NCBI GenBank assembly: GCA_963575745.1
Contig: CAUYUJ010019604.1
Location: 88,276-152,275, forward strand
Source: Prorocentrum cordatum
Taxonomy: Eukaryota > Sar > Dinophyceae > Prorocentrales > Prorocentraceae
Direction of reading: 5' to 3'
Length of the DNA stretch: 64,000 nucleotides
Part shown: positions 1 to 7,245 of the stretch, one piece after another
Numbering within the stretch: position 1 is the first letter of the stretch
Layout: each line of letters starts with the position of its first letter
Notes under the pieces: model-generated
What the model was told of the DNA's origin: nothing
What the model saw: the letters and a program-made list of their open reading frames with translations, nothing else
Database searches by the model: none
Program-made: the position numbers and the translations under genes

Positions 1-130
1 TACCGAAGCTCGAGGCTTCCCACGTGTCGGGCCCTGGGAGGCGATCCTCGTCCGACGACACCGTTTCGATACCTGCCTTGGTGCTCGAAAGTATCTCTGG
101 AGTGTGGTCCATACCCAGAGATCCGATGTA

Positions 131-296
131 GTGATTTGTTCAATGCGCGGCCCCCTGAAGCCTCGATCCACTCCCCAGGTCCAGATTTTCGTCGTGTGTC
201 GTTTTCTGACGGTCCTGGGGCCCGGCGACGGCCCCTAGAGGCCGAAAATAGCGAAAAAACATCCGCCATGATCTTTTCAATGCGCTGGATCTTTGG
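131..296 (+). mobile_element. Family B short TIR element, diverged copy
   Basis: This is a diverged copy of a ~185-bp element found about 13 times in the window. The consensus starts with CCCAGACCCCCGACG and ends with CGAGGGGGTCTGGG, so the ends are inverted repeats. Conserved internal blocks seen here are a 'gacggtcctggggcccggcgac' type block and 'ggccgaaaatagcgaaaaa'. The first 130 bases of the window hold nothing I recognise. Confidence 0.5.
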
Positions 297-326
297 GTAA
301 GCGCGAGGGGAGCAGCAGAACTCCAC

Positions 327-583
327 CCTGACTCCAGATTCGTCCTACTTTGGGGAAATTCGTAAATAGGGCTTGGAATTTCCGCCTTGCTTTTCAGGCC
401 CCGCTGATGCCAATTTCCGCCCTACTTTTCTGTTGCTGTTTCCGCCCTGCTCCTGTGGACTTCCGCCCCACTGTATGTTGGGTGCAGAAATGTCCGCCCT
501 ACCTTTTCGGCCCCTCATGGGTGGATTTCCGACGCAATTTTCAGTTGGAAAAGAAGCCAAAGTAGGGCGGATCTGGAGTCGGG
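327..583. mobile_element. Family G TIR element (MITE-like)
   Basis: A 27-bp imperfect terminal inverted repeat (left 327-353, right 557-583, about 23 matches) encloses ~200 bp containing five or more copies of the subterminal motif TTCCGCCC. There is no coding capacity. The right end lies 4 bp before a CAG acceptor-like site and an exon-like segment. Only one copy is seen in the window, so family status is inferred from structure. Confidence 0.55.
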
Positions 584-587
584 GCAG

Positions 588-794
588 GCCTGGACCCGGC
601 TCCGGGCGAGGCAGGAGGGCGAGCGGCGGCTCCTGGAGGCGCTGCCCGCGCCCCTGCGCGCGGCGGCGCTGTGGGAGGCGCGCGGCCCGGCCCTCCTGGG
701 GCACCACCTCCTGCGGGCCCTGGCGGGCGCCTCCCCGCCCTGCGCCCGGGAGCTGGCCGGCGGCATGCAGGCGCTTCCGGGGGGGCCCCGCTGA
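588..794 (+). CDS. Putative terminal exon, unknown protein
   Basis: This is an open segment without ATG. It begins after a CAG acceptor-like site (585-587) and ends at TGA 792-794, giving 68 codons. The conceptual product is a Leu/Ala/Arg-rich amphipathic helix-type sequence (it begins AWTRLRARQEGERRLLEALP), with strong GC at third positions as expected of a dinoflagellate exon. No domain is recognised. The left neighbour is a TIR element ending immediately upstream, which would be the end of an intron. A GCATGCAGGCGCTTC sequence near the 3' end (about 764) recurs at about 1,217, so the 3' end may be rearranged. The exon call rests on composition and splice-like boundaries only. Confidence 0.35.
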   Translation, partial: AWTRLRARQEGERRLLEALPAPLRAAALWEARGPALLGHHLLRALAGASPPCARELAGGMQALPGGPR

Positions 795-1214
795 AACGAC
801 GCAAAGATCGGGAAAAAAATCGGATCGGGATAACTCGAAATCTCGAAGAATCGGCGGGGTTGGAGGATGTATTGGGCGCCGCGGCCGCTCCAGAGCGTTC
901 CGGAACGCTCTGAGAGCGCTCCGGAACGCTCTGGAGCGATTTATCCCGATCCTAGCCCTGTTTTACCCGCGGAGATTTAGAATCAGAGCTCCGAATCATC
1001 AGGAGCGAACTCGGGTTCGATTTTCGGGATTACCGACCCCGAGTTGCCCCGGAGCCGACTTATACCCCGGATAATTCGGGCGTCCAGAGCCCCAAATCAT
1101 CGGGGGGTATCTCGGGTCAGGGCTAGCCCGGGTTGTTTTTTCGGGGATCCAAGCCCGAATCACCCCGGACCCGAGTTACCCCGGATAGTTCGGGCGCCCA
1201 ATAGAAGGGGGGGG
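795..1214. other. Non-coding segment with palindromic and tandem motifs
   Basis: The segment is bounded by a direct repeat of ~25 bp (GCATGCAGGCGCTTCC-G run, about 764-788 and 1,217-1,241). It contains a CGGAACGCTC palindromic cluster (about 890-935) and a ~115-bp tandem duplication whose units contain 'ccccggataattcgggcg' (about 1,066) and 'ccccggatagttcgggcg' (about 1,179). No gene was found. Confidence 0.4.
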
Positions 1215-1261
1215 CGGCATGCAGGCGCTTCGGGGGGGGGCCCGCGGAGATCTAGATCAGG

Positions 1262-1425
1262 AGGGAACAAAACACACAGACACAAGTCATCGTCGGTTCC
1301 GAAGAAAATATGGGAAAATATGGGAAGTGGGGGGGAAGACAAAAATCCAGAAACTAATGGACAAATATGGGGAATCCTTCTGTTTGTGTGTATGTATTTG
1401 TGTGTCCGTGGGCCCCTTCAATAGA
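1262..1425 (+). repeat. Dispersed repeat F, uninterrupted copy
   Basis: This matches 55,463-55,598 plus 56,421-56,445 ('acacacagacaca', 'gaaaatatggg', 'ggggaatcttttt', 'tttgtgtgt...gggccccttca'). The second copy is split by ~820 bp, so this copy represents the empty site. A short open segment with RELWMLALF-type coding flavour follows at about 1,425-1,510 and then a poly-G run (1,512-1,532). It is too weak to call a gene. Confidence 0.6.
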
Positions 1426-1583
1426 GGAGGGGGGCTGGTCCTCCCGAGGCGGGGCGCGGGAGCAGCGCGAGCTCTGGATGCTCGCGCTATTCCTGCCTCC
1501 GGGAGCCGTGCGGGGGGGGGGGGGGGGGGGGGCGACGTGCCCGGGCAGGCGCGCGTCGTGACCGAGAGCCGGGCAGGCGGTGT

Positions 1584-1713
1584 TTGGCCGTGTTATCGGC
1601 CCTTGGGAGGACCGTCGACGGACAGCGTGAGGAGGAAACGTCGGTGCAGGGGAGTGGGTCGAGACCTCTGGGGGTCGATGCCATGAAAGAATCATGAAAT
1701 TGGGGGTCTGGGA
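1584..1713 (-). mobile_element. Family B TIR element, minus orientation
   Basis: Reverse-oriented family B copy. It runs from 'ttggccgtgttatcggccc' to '...gggggtctggg', with the middle rearranged. Confidence 0.5.
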
Positions 1714-1723
1714 ACCCCACCTC

Positions 1724-1822
1724 TGCCCTCCTCCTCCTCCTCTCCTCCTCCTCCTCCTCCTCCTCCTCCTCCTCCTCCTCCTCCTCCTCCTCCTCCTCCT
1801 CCTCCTCCTCCTCCTCCTCCTC
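1724..1822 (+). repeat. (TCC)n microsatellite
   Basis: Nearly pure TCC array of about 100 bp, directly after a family B end. Confidence 0.95.
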
Positions 1823-1888
1823 TCATCCCTCCCACTCCGGAAACAGCGGGAGCGGGTCCAAGAGGAGGAAAGGAGGCTGTCCCACCCT

Positions 1889-2072
1889 CCCAGACATGCG
1901 ACGCCCTGGTTTTTCCGAGGCGGGGGCCCCGGGAGTCCTGACCCTTCCCCCAGACCGGTTTTTTACCTCCCGAGCCGTTTCTTGACGGCCCCGAGGCCCA
2001 GCGAGGGCCCCCCGAGGACGAAAGCGGCCAAAGATTCCCCGCCCCGTTTTTGTCCGACGCGATCTTGTCTAG
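1889..2072 (+). mobile_element. Family B TIR element, plus orientation
   Basis: Family B variant with the CCCAGACATGCGACG type left end and the internal 'ccgtttcttgacggccccgaggccca' core. It ends just before the 2,101 exon-like segment. Confidence 0.65.
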
Positions 2073-2100
2073 GCTTCTACCCCCCTCCTCCCCCCGACAG

Positions 2101-2154
2101 GTGGAGGGAGCCCTCGCCGGCGATGTCCTGTTCCAGGCGGGCAAGGGCGCAACC
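2101..2154 (+). CDS. Putative mini-exon, unknown protein
   Basis: An 18-codon open segment (VEGALAGDVLFQAGKGAT) follows a pyrimidine tract and a CCCCGACAG acceptor-like site. It is flanked by two family B elements, upstream (ending about 2,072) and downstream (starting 2,161). The acceptor, the short length and the exact bracketing are the only evidence. The reading frame cannot be tied to another exon with certainty. Confidence 0.25.
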
Positions 2155-2160
2155 TGCAGT

Positions 2161-2346
2161 CCCAGAGCCCCGACGTCGTGTTTTTTTGACAACGTCGACT
2201 CCCAGAGGTCTGGACCCTTTCCTCGGGCCCGGTTTGTTACCCCGAGTCCTTTTTGACGGTCCTGAGGCCCAGGTGAGGGCCGGCGGAGGCTGAAAATAGC
2301 GAGAAGTTTCCCGTCGCGATTCTTCCACCACGCGCGGGGGTCTGGG
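2161..2346 (+). mobile_element. Family B TIR element, near-full copy
   Basis: Full-length type copy: CCCAGAGCCCCGACGTCGTG at the left end, GGGGGTCTGGGG at the right end, and the 'gaggctgaaaatagcgagaag' block inside. Confidence 0.7.
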
Positions 2347-2347
2347 G

Positions 2348-3122
2348 ATGACGAGGAGGAGGAGGAGGAGGAGGAGGAGGAGGAGGAGAAGGAGGAGGAT
2401 GGAGGAGGAGGAGGAAGGGGGAGGAGGAGGAGGAAGCCGAAAAGGAGGAGGAGGGGCGGGGGGTGAGGAGGAGGAGGAGGAGGAGGAGGAGGAGGAGGAG
2501 GAGGAGGAGGAGGAGGAGAGGAGGAGGAGGAGGAGAAGGAGGAGAGATGAGGAGGAGGATGAGGAGGCGGAGGAGGAGGAGGAGAGGAGGAGGGAGGAGA
2601 GGAGGCGGAGGAGGCACAGGAGGAGAGGAGGAGGAGGAGGAGGAGGAGGAGGAGGAGGAGGAGGAGGAGGAGGCGGAGGTGGGAGGAGGCAGGAGGAGGA
2701 GGAGGAGGAGGAGGAGGAGAGGAGGAGGAGGAGGTGAGGAGGGGGAGGAGGAGGAGGAGGAGGAGGAGGAGGAGGAGGAGGAGGAGGAGGAGAGGAGGAG
2801 GAAGGAGGAGGAGGAGGAGGAGGAGGAGGAGGAGGAGGAAGGGGAGGAGGAGGGAGGAGGAGGAGGAGGAGGAGGAGGAGGAGTAGGAGGAGTGAGAGGA
2901 GGAGGAGGAGGTGGAGGAGGAAGGAGGAGAAGAGAGGAGGAGAGGAAGGACGAGGAGGAGGAGGAGGAGGAGGTGGATGAGGGGGAGGAGGAGCGAGGAG
3001 TAGGAGGAGGAGGTGGAGGAGGAGGGAGGAGGAGGGAGGAGGAAGAGGAGGAGGAGGATGAGGAGGAGGAGGAGGAGGAGGAGGTAGGAGGAGGAGGAGG
3101 AGAGAGGAGGAGGAGGCGGAGG
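2348..3122 (+). repeat. (GAG)n array, ~775 bp
   Basis: Interrupted GAG/GGA trinucleotide array. All three plus frames and the minus frames are open simply because of the trinucleotide period, so none of those ORFs is treated as a gene. Confidence 0.97.
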
Positions 3123-3147
3123 CAAGGACTAGGGAGATAGGAGGAAG

Positions 3148-3219
3148 GAGGCCCCCGAGGCCGAAAGTAACGAAAAGCCTCCCGTCGTGATGTCTTCACA
3201 CCGCGAGGGGGTCTGGGGC
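3148..3219 (+). mobile_element. Family B element, right half only
   Basis: Only the right part ('ggcccccgaggccgaaagtaacg' to 'gcgagggggtctgggg') is present. The GAG array occupies the place of the left half, as if the array had expanded inside or next to the element. Confidence 0.6.
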
Positions 3220-3344
3220 TGCAGCAGTACACCGACCCCGGTCGGGCCGCGCCCGGGCCCCGGGCTCGGCATGCGCGGGCCCTCTCCTGGCCATGGCCGG
3301 GCGAGGCCCTGCGCACCGACCCTTGGGGCCCAGGCTCGGTGCTC

Positions 3345-3520
3345 AGGCCGTCGTCGTCGGCGTCTTCGCTGCAGCTGTCGCCGTCGCCGTCGCCGCCGCC
3401 GCCGCCGTTGCCGCCGCCGCCGCCGCCGTTGTCGCCGTCGTCGTCGCCGTCGTCGTCGTCGTCGTCATCGTCGCCGCCGTCGCCGCCGCCGCCGCCGTCG
3501 TCGTCGTCCGTCGCCGCCGC

Positions 3521-3555
<35 letters not shown>

Positions 3556-3561
3556 TGGCCG

Positions 3562-3597
<36 letters not shown>
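3345..3597 (+). repeat. (GCC/GTC)n trinucleotide array
   Basis: About 250 bp of GCC, GTC and TCG triplets, directly followed by an AG and an exon-like segment. A pyrimidine-rich role at a 3' splice site is possible. Confidence 0.95.
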
Positions 3598-3598
3598 G

Positions 3599-3829
3599 TG
3601 CGCACCGCCGGCGCCCCCGCGGCAGGCGGGCGAGGCGTGCGGGCGCGCTCGCCTCGCCCTCCACGGCCGGCTCGCGTACCGCCTCGGGCGGCCGCCCGAG
3701 GCGCCGGACGCGGCGCCGAGCTTGGAGTGCTGCCTGGCGGGCGGCGCGGCGCCGGCGGCCTCCGCCGCGGAGGTGGGCGAGGACAGCTCGGGGGTCGGGG
3801 AAGCCCTGACAGGATCGCGTCGCAATTAA
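3599..3829 (+). CDS. Putative terminal exon, unknown protein
   Basis: This open segment starts after GCCAG at the end of the GCC/GTC array and ends at TAA 3,827-3,829 (76 codons). The conceptual peptide contains GRARLALHGRLAYRLG and PDAAPSLECCLAGG. Composition is GC3-rich and not repetitive, unlike its surroundings. No family is recognised. The last dozen codons run into a CAA/CAG microsatellite zone, so the true end may be an earlier donor near 3,793 (GGGGGTCGG). Confidence 0.3.
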   Translation, partial: CAPPAPPRQAGEACGRARLALHGRLAYRLGRPPEAPDAAPSLECCLAGGAAPAASAAEVGEDSSGVGEALTGSRRN

Positions 3830-3831
3830 AA

Positions 3832-3847
3832 AAACAGCAGCAATAAT

Positions 3848-3882
<35 letters not shown>
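3832..3882 (+). repeat. (CAA)n microsatellite
   Basis: CAGCAGCAATAATAAC then CAA repeats. From 3,883 to 4,098 there is unique sequence with no recognisable gene. Confidence 0.9.
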
Positions 3883-3883
<1 letters not shown>

Positions 3884-4099
3884 CAGTTGACCCTCATGCG
3901 CCATGCTTCCACATGTCACATGCGTCCTTCTGGGCACCACACCTCATCATGGGGGACTTTGTTGGCATGCGGGGTCCGATATTCTCTTACCCAGATCTCC
4001 CACCCAAGAAAGTATTGCCACCACCTCTTCCGCGGAACTTTGACATCCACAGCGCGGACGGCACATCGCCATCGCAATCGCCTTGCGCACGCCCCGCAT

Positions 4100-5330
4100 C
4101 TCGGAGGAGGGGGAAGAGGACGAGGAGGGGAGGGAAGATGGGGGAGAGGAAGAGGGAGAGGAGGAGGATGAAGGAGGAGGAGGGGGATGAATGAGGAGTA
4201 GTTGTAGTAGCAGTACCTCCGAGGACGAGGTGGTTCTTACTCCTCGTTCGAACTGTTACGCAACCATCCTGCGGCCTCGGCGCGTGACCCTGGTCACGCC
4301 CCCAGGCGCTGCCGCTCCCGCGATCGCATCCTCCACGTGCCCCTTCCACACCCTCTCAAGGAATTCCTGCAGTCAATCCTTCGGCCCCCCGATCCTTGAA
4401 GTCCCTGAGAGTCATCCGTCCTTCTCCTTCTCCTCCTCCACACTATTCATGCTCTCCAGCAGTGTTAGTTATATAATAGTTGAGGTTCAACAAGGACTCT
4501 TGGAAGCCCCTAAAAGGCGACGCCAAAACGAGGGCCCCAGTTTTGAGTAAAAGGTGAGGAAGTATCAAACGGGGGCGACGAGGGAGGACGGAAGGGGAAG
4601 GGAGGGGAGGAGGGTGGCAGGAGGAGGGAGGAGACAAGGGGGACGACAAGGGAAAGGAGGACACGGGAGGAGGGGGGGAGGGAGAGAGGCAAGGAAAGAG
4701 GGCGGGAGAGGGAGGAGGGAGGAGGGGGGAGGAGGGGTGGAGCGAGAGAGAGAGAGAGAGAGAGAGAGATGAGAGAGAGGAGAGAGACGAGAGAGAGAGA
4801 GTGAGGGTGGAGAAGAGAGAGATGAGAGAGAGAAAGAACGAAGAAGAGAAAAAAAAGAGAAAGAGAGGGAGAGAGAGAGAGAGAGGAGGAGGAGGAAAGA
4901 GGGGGAAGGAGTGGGGAGGACGACGAGGCGGAGGAGGAGTAAGAGAAGGGCGAAAAGAGGGGGAGGAACGAACACGAAGAGGAGGAGGAGGAGGAAGAGG
5001 AAAAGAGGAGGGGGAGGAGGAGAGGAGGAGGAGGAGGGAGGAGGAGGGAGGAGGATGGATAGGAGGAGGAGGAGGAGGAGGAGGAGGAGGAGGAGGAGGA
5101 GCATGAGGAAGGAGGAAGGTTGAAAGGACGGAGGACGAGAGGAGACGGAGGAGGTGAGGAGGAGGTAGGGAAGGACGAGGAGGAGAGGGAGGAGGAGGGG
5201 AGGAGAAGGGGGAGGGCGGAGGAGGGAGGAAAGAGGGGCGGAGAATTCGGGAGGAGGGAGGGACGGAGACGAGGAGGGCCGTGAGGAGGAAAAGGAGGAA
5301 GAGAGGGAGGGGGGAGGAGGGAGGAGGACG

Positions 5331-5386
<56 letters not shown>

Positions 5387-5578
5387 CATGATGATGATGA
5401 TGAGGAGGAGGAGGAGGAGGAGGAGGAGGTAGGAGGAGGAGGAGGAGGAGGGAGGAGGAGGAGGAGGAGGAGGAGGAGGAGGAGGGTTGGGGGGAGGATG
5501 GAGAAAGAGGAAGATGAGGAGAGAGGAGGAGGAGGAGTGAGGGAGGAGGAGGAGGAGGAAGAGGAGGAGGAGGAGAAA
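4100..5578 (+). repeat. Purine-rich GAG/GA field with (GA)n and (GAT)n blocks
   Basis: GAG-rich stretches at 4,100-4,195 and 4,555-5,578 enclose a (GA)n block at 4,741-4,805 and a (GAT)n block at 5,333-5,402. Between them, 4,196-4,550 is unique sequence in which I see no gene. Long ORFs of poly-Ser/Leu/Pro or poly-Arg/Glu type here are artefacts of the period. Confidence 0.9.
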
Positions 5579-5579
5579 A

Positions 5580-5925
5580 GGGCGCCAATCCAGCGAAAAA
5601 CGGGAGGAAAGTCTATGGCGGGAGCTCTGGTTTTGTCGGGGCGGGGGGGGGGGGGCTGTCGGCGGCGAGCGAGAGCGCCGCCTTGAGTAAAAAAGGGAGG
5701 AGGTCTCGAGCGGGAACATTGTTGTTGCTGGGGGGGCGGCGCCCATCAGAGAAAGAGTAGCGCGCCTACCGGAGGAAGTCTCGAGCGGGAAAGCTGGTTT
5801 TGTTGAGACGGCTGCATTCGGCCGCGAGCAAGAGCACCGATCCTGAGTAAAAAAAGAGGAAGACTCGAACGGGAGCGTTGTTGTTGTTGGGGGGCAGGTT
5901 TTGGCGGTCCCCCAAGCCGCTTGAG
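5580..5925 (+). repeat. Tandem ~85-bp repeat, about 4 diverged units
   Basis: Recurring 'gagtaaaaaa-agg', 'tctcgagcggga' and 'ttgttgttgctggggg' blocks at ~85-bp spacing. No coding signal. Confidence 0.6.
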
Positions 5926-6024
5926 AGCGAACTTCATTTTCAATGAAAGTGCAGCCGACGCCTCGGCGAGAGCGCAAGGGCGCCTGTAAGGGGTCAATCA
6001 GTAATAATTGTTTCGCTATTAACA

Positions 6025-6121
6025 TTCAACAGCAGCAACAATAACAGCAACAACAGCAGCAACAACCATAGCAACAGCAGCAACAATAACAGCAGCAACA
6101 ACAGCAGCAGCAACAACAACA
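6025..6121 (+). repeat. (CAACAG)n microsatellite
   Basis: Mixed CAA/CAG/CAT triplets, directly abutting a family B element. Confidence 0.9.
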
Positions 6122-6279
6122 GCGGGAGGTTTTTTCCCCCCCGTTTTTGCCCTCGGGGGGCCTTCGCCGGGCCTTGGGGCCGTCAAGAAACTGTTCAGGA
6201 GGAAGGACCGGTCCCGGGGAGAGGGTCGGGACTTCCAGGGACCCCGTGTCGAAAATATGCGGGCGTCGCATGTCTGGGA
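6122..6279 (-). mobile_element. Family B TIR element, minus orientation
   Basis: Reverse copy: 'ccctcggggggccttcgccgggcc' core, then 'gggtcgggacttccagggacc', ending CGCATGTCTGGG. It ends ~6 bp before an exon-like segment. Confidence 0.7.
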
Positions 6280-6285
6280 GCGTAG

Positions 6286-6463
6286 GACTCAAATGCGCTG
6301 GAAGTCGGTTTTGCCGACGCCTGTTGGCGAGCGCGTCCTGCATTTTGACGGTCCAGTTTTCGTGGGAGGTTTGCAGCGGGAGCTCGCGCCAAATTTCAAG
6401 TTGGTCCTCGCGCCGATGTGCATGATGCCCCGGCAGGCCCACCCGAGCGAACCCCCACCACAA
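6286..6463 (+). CDS. Putative internal exon, unknown protein
   Basis: An open segment of ~59 codons between two family B elements in opposite orientation. It starts after a TAG acceptor-like site and ends before a GC donor-like site (CACAA|GCTAGC). The peptide includes MRWKSVLPTPVGERVLHFDG and VFVGGLQRELAPNFKLVL, a convincing non-repetitive coding sequence with hydrophobic alternation. No family is recognised. The same reading frame stays open through the downstream B element into the next exon-like segment, so an unspliced product would also be translatable. Confidence 0.4.
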
Positions 6464-6467
6464 GCTA

Positions 6468-6655
6468 GCCCAGACATGCGAGGTCCTGATTTTTCCAATG
6501 CGGGGTCCTTGGAAGTCCCGACCCTTTCCCCGGGGCTGGCTTTTCCTCCTGAGCCGTTTCTTGACGGCCCCGAGGCCCAGCGAGGGCCCGCAGGGGCCGA
6601 AAAGAGCCAAAAACTTCCCGCTCCCCGATTTTTTAACTACGCGATTTTGTCTGGG
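6468..6655 (+). mobile_element. Family B TIR element, plus orientation
   Basis: Copy with the CCCAGACATGCGAGG left end and a TTTTGTCTGGGG right end, lying exactly between two exon-like segments. Confidence 0.7.
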
Positions 6656-6660
6656 GCCAG

Positions 6661-6796
6661 GGGAGCTGGCCGCTACCCCCCCCGGAACTGGCGGCACTCC
6701 GTGCCGGGCGCGTTCTATCGGCGCTGCATCGCCGACGCGGCGCGATCCTCCGACCCCATCTACGAACGAGCGCGCTCGTGGCACACTTCTCACTAA
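6661..6796 (+). CDS. Putative terminal exon, unknown protein
   Basis: An open segment after a GCCAG acceptor-like site, ending at TAA 6,794-6,796. The peptide (about 45 residues) includes RYPPRNWRHSVPGAFYRR and IADAARSSDPIYERARSW. It is coding-like, charged and aromatic. With 6,286-6,463 it may form two exons of one gene whose intron is the family B element. Boundaries are uncertain by a few bases. Confidence 0.35.
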
Positions 6797-6799
6797 AAC

Positions 6800-7245
6800 G
6801 GGGGCCCCAGTTTCAAGCTGCCCCCCACCTCCCTTGGAGAAGGGGGGGGGACTTCCGAAACTGCCCCCCCCTCCCTTCATTTTGTGGGCATGTTTTCGTT
6901 GGAGGGGCCCCAGCTGAAGAGGGTTGGGCTTGGAAGCTACCCCCCTCCCCCCCCTTTTCGGGGCCCGGGGTCAGCCAGGGTTCTCCTTTCAAAAGGGGAG
7001 CGGGGGGGGGGCTTCCGCAACTAGTCCCCCCTTGTCATTTTCTTTGGATTTTGTAGCTGGGGGGTCCCTGGCTGAAGGGGGGGGACCTTGGAAGCTGCCC
7101 CCAGTTCTTTTTCGGGGCCCGGGCTTAGCCCAGGCTCCCCATTCCAAAGGGTGGGGAGTTTCCGAAGCTACTCCCCCTTCCCTCCTTCTGTTGGCTTTTC
7201 CAGCTGGAGGGCCCTGGCTGAAGGGGAGGCTTCGAAGCTACTTTT
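6800..7245 (+). repeat. GC-rich tandem repeat flanking the minisatellite (left part)
   Basis: Diverged ~90-110-bp units sharing 'cttccgaaactgcccccc', 'cttccgcaactagtcccccc' and 'tttccgaagctactccccc'. The same block reappears at 9,840-9,960 on the other side of the minisatellite, suggesting the minisatellite expanded inside this repeat. Confidence 0.6.

Noticed and set aside
1692-3940. Long poly-Ser/Leu/Pro, poly-Glu/Arg and poly-Asp open frames over GAG/TCC and GCC arrays (also at 4.4-6.0, 10.1-10.8, 13.1, 15.6-17.3, 27.8-28.5, 29.5-31.3 kb)
   Set aside because: Pure consequence of trinucleotide periodicity: all frames on both strands are open and encode only the repeat.
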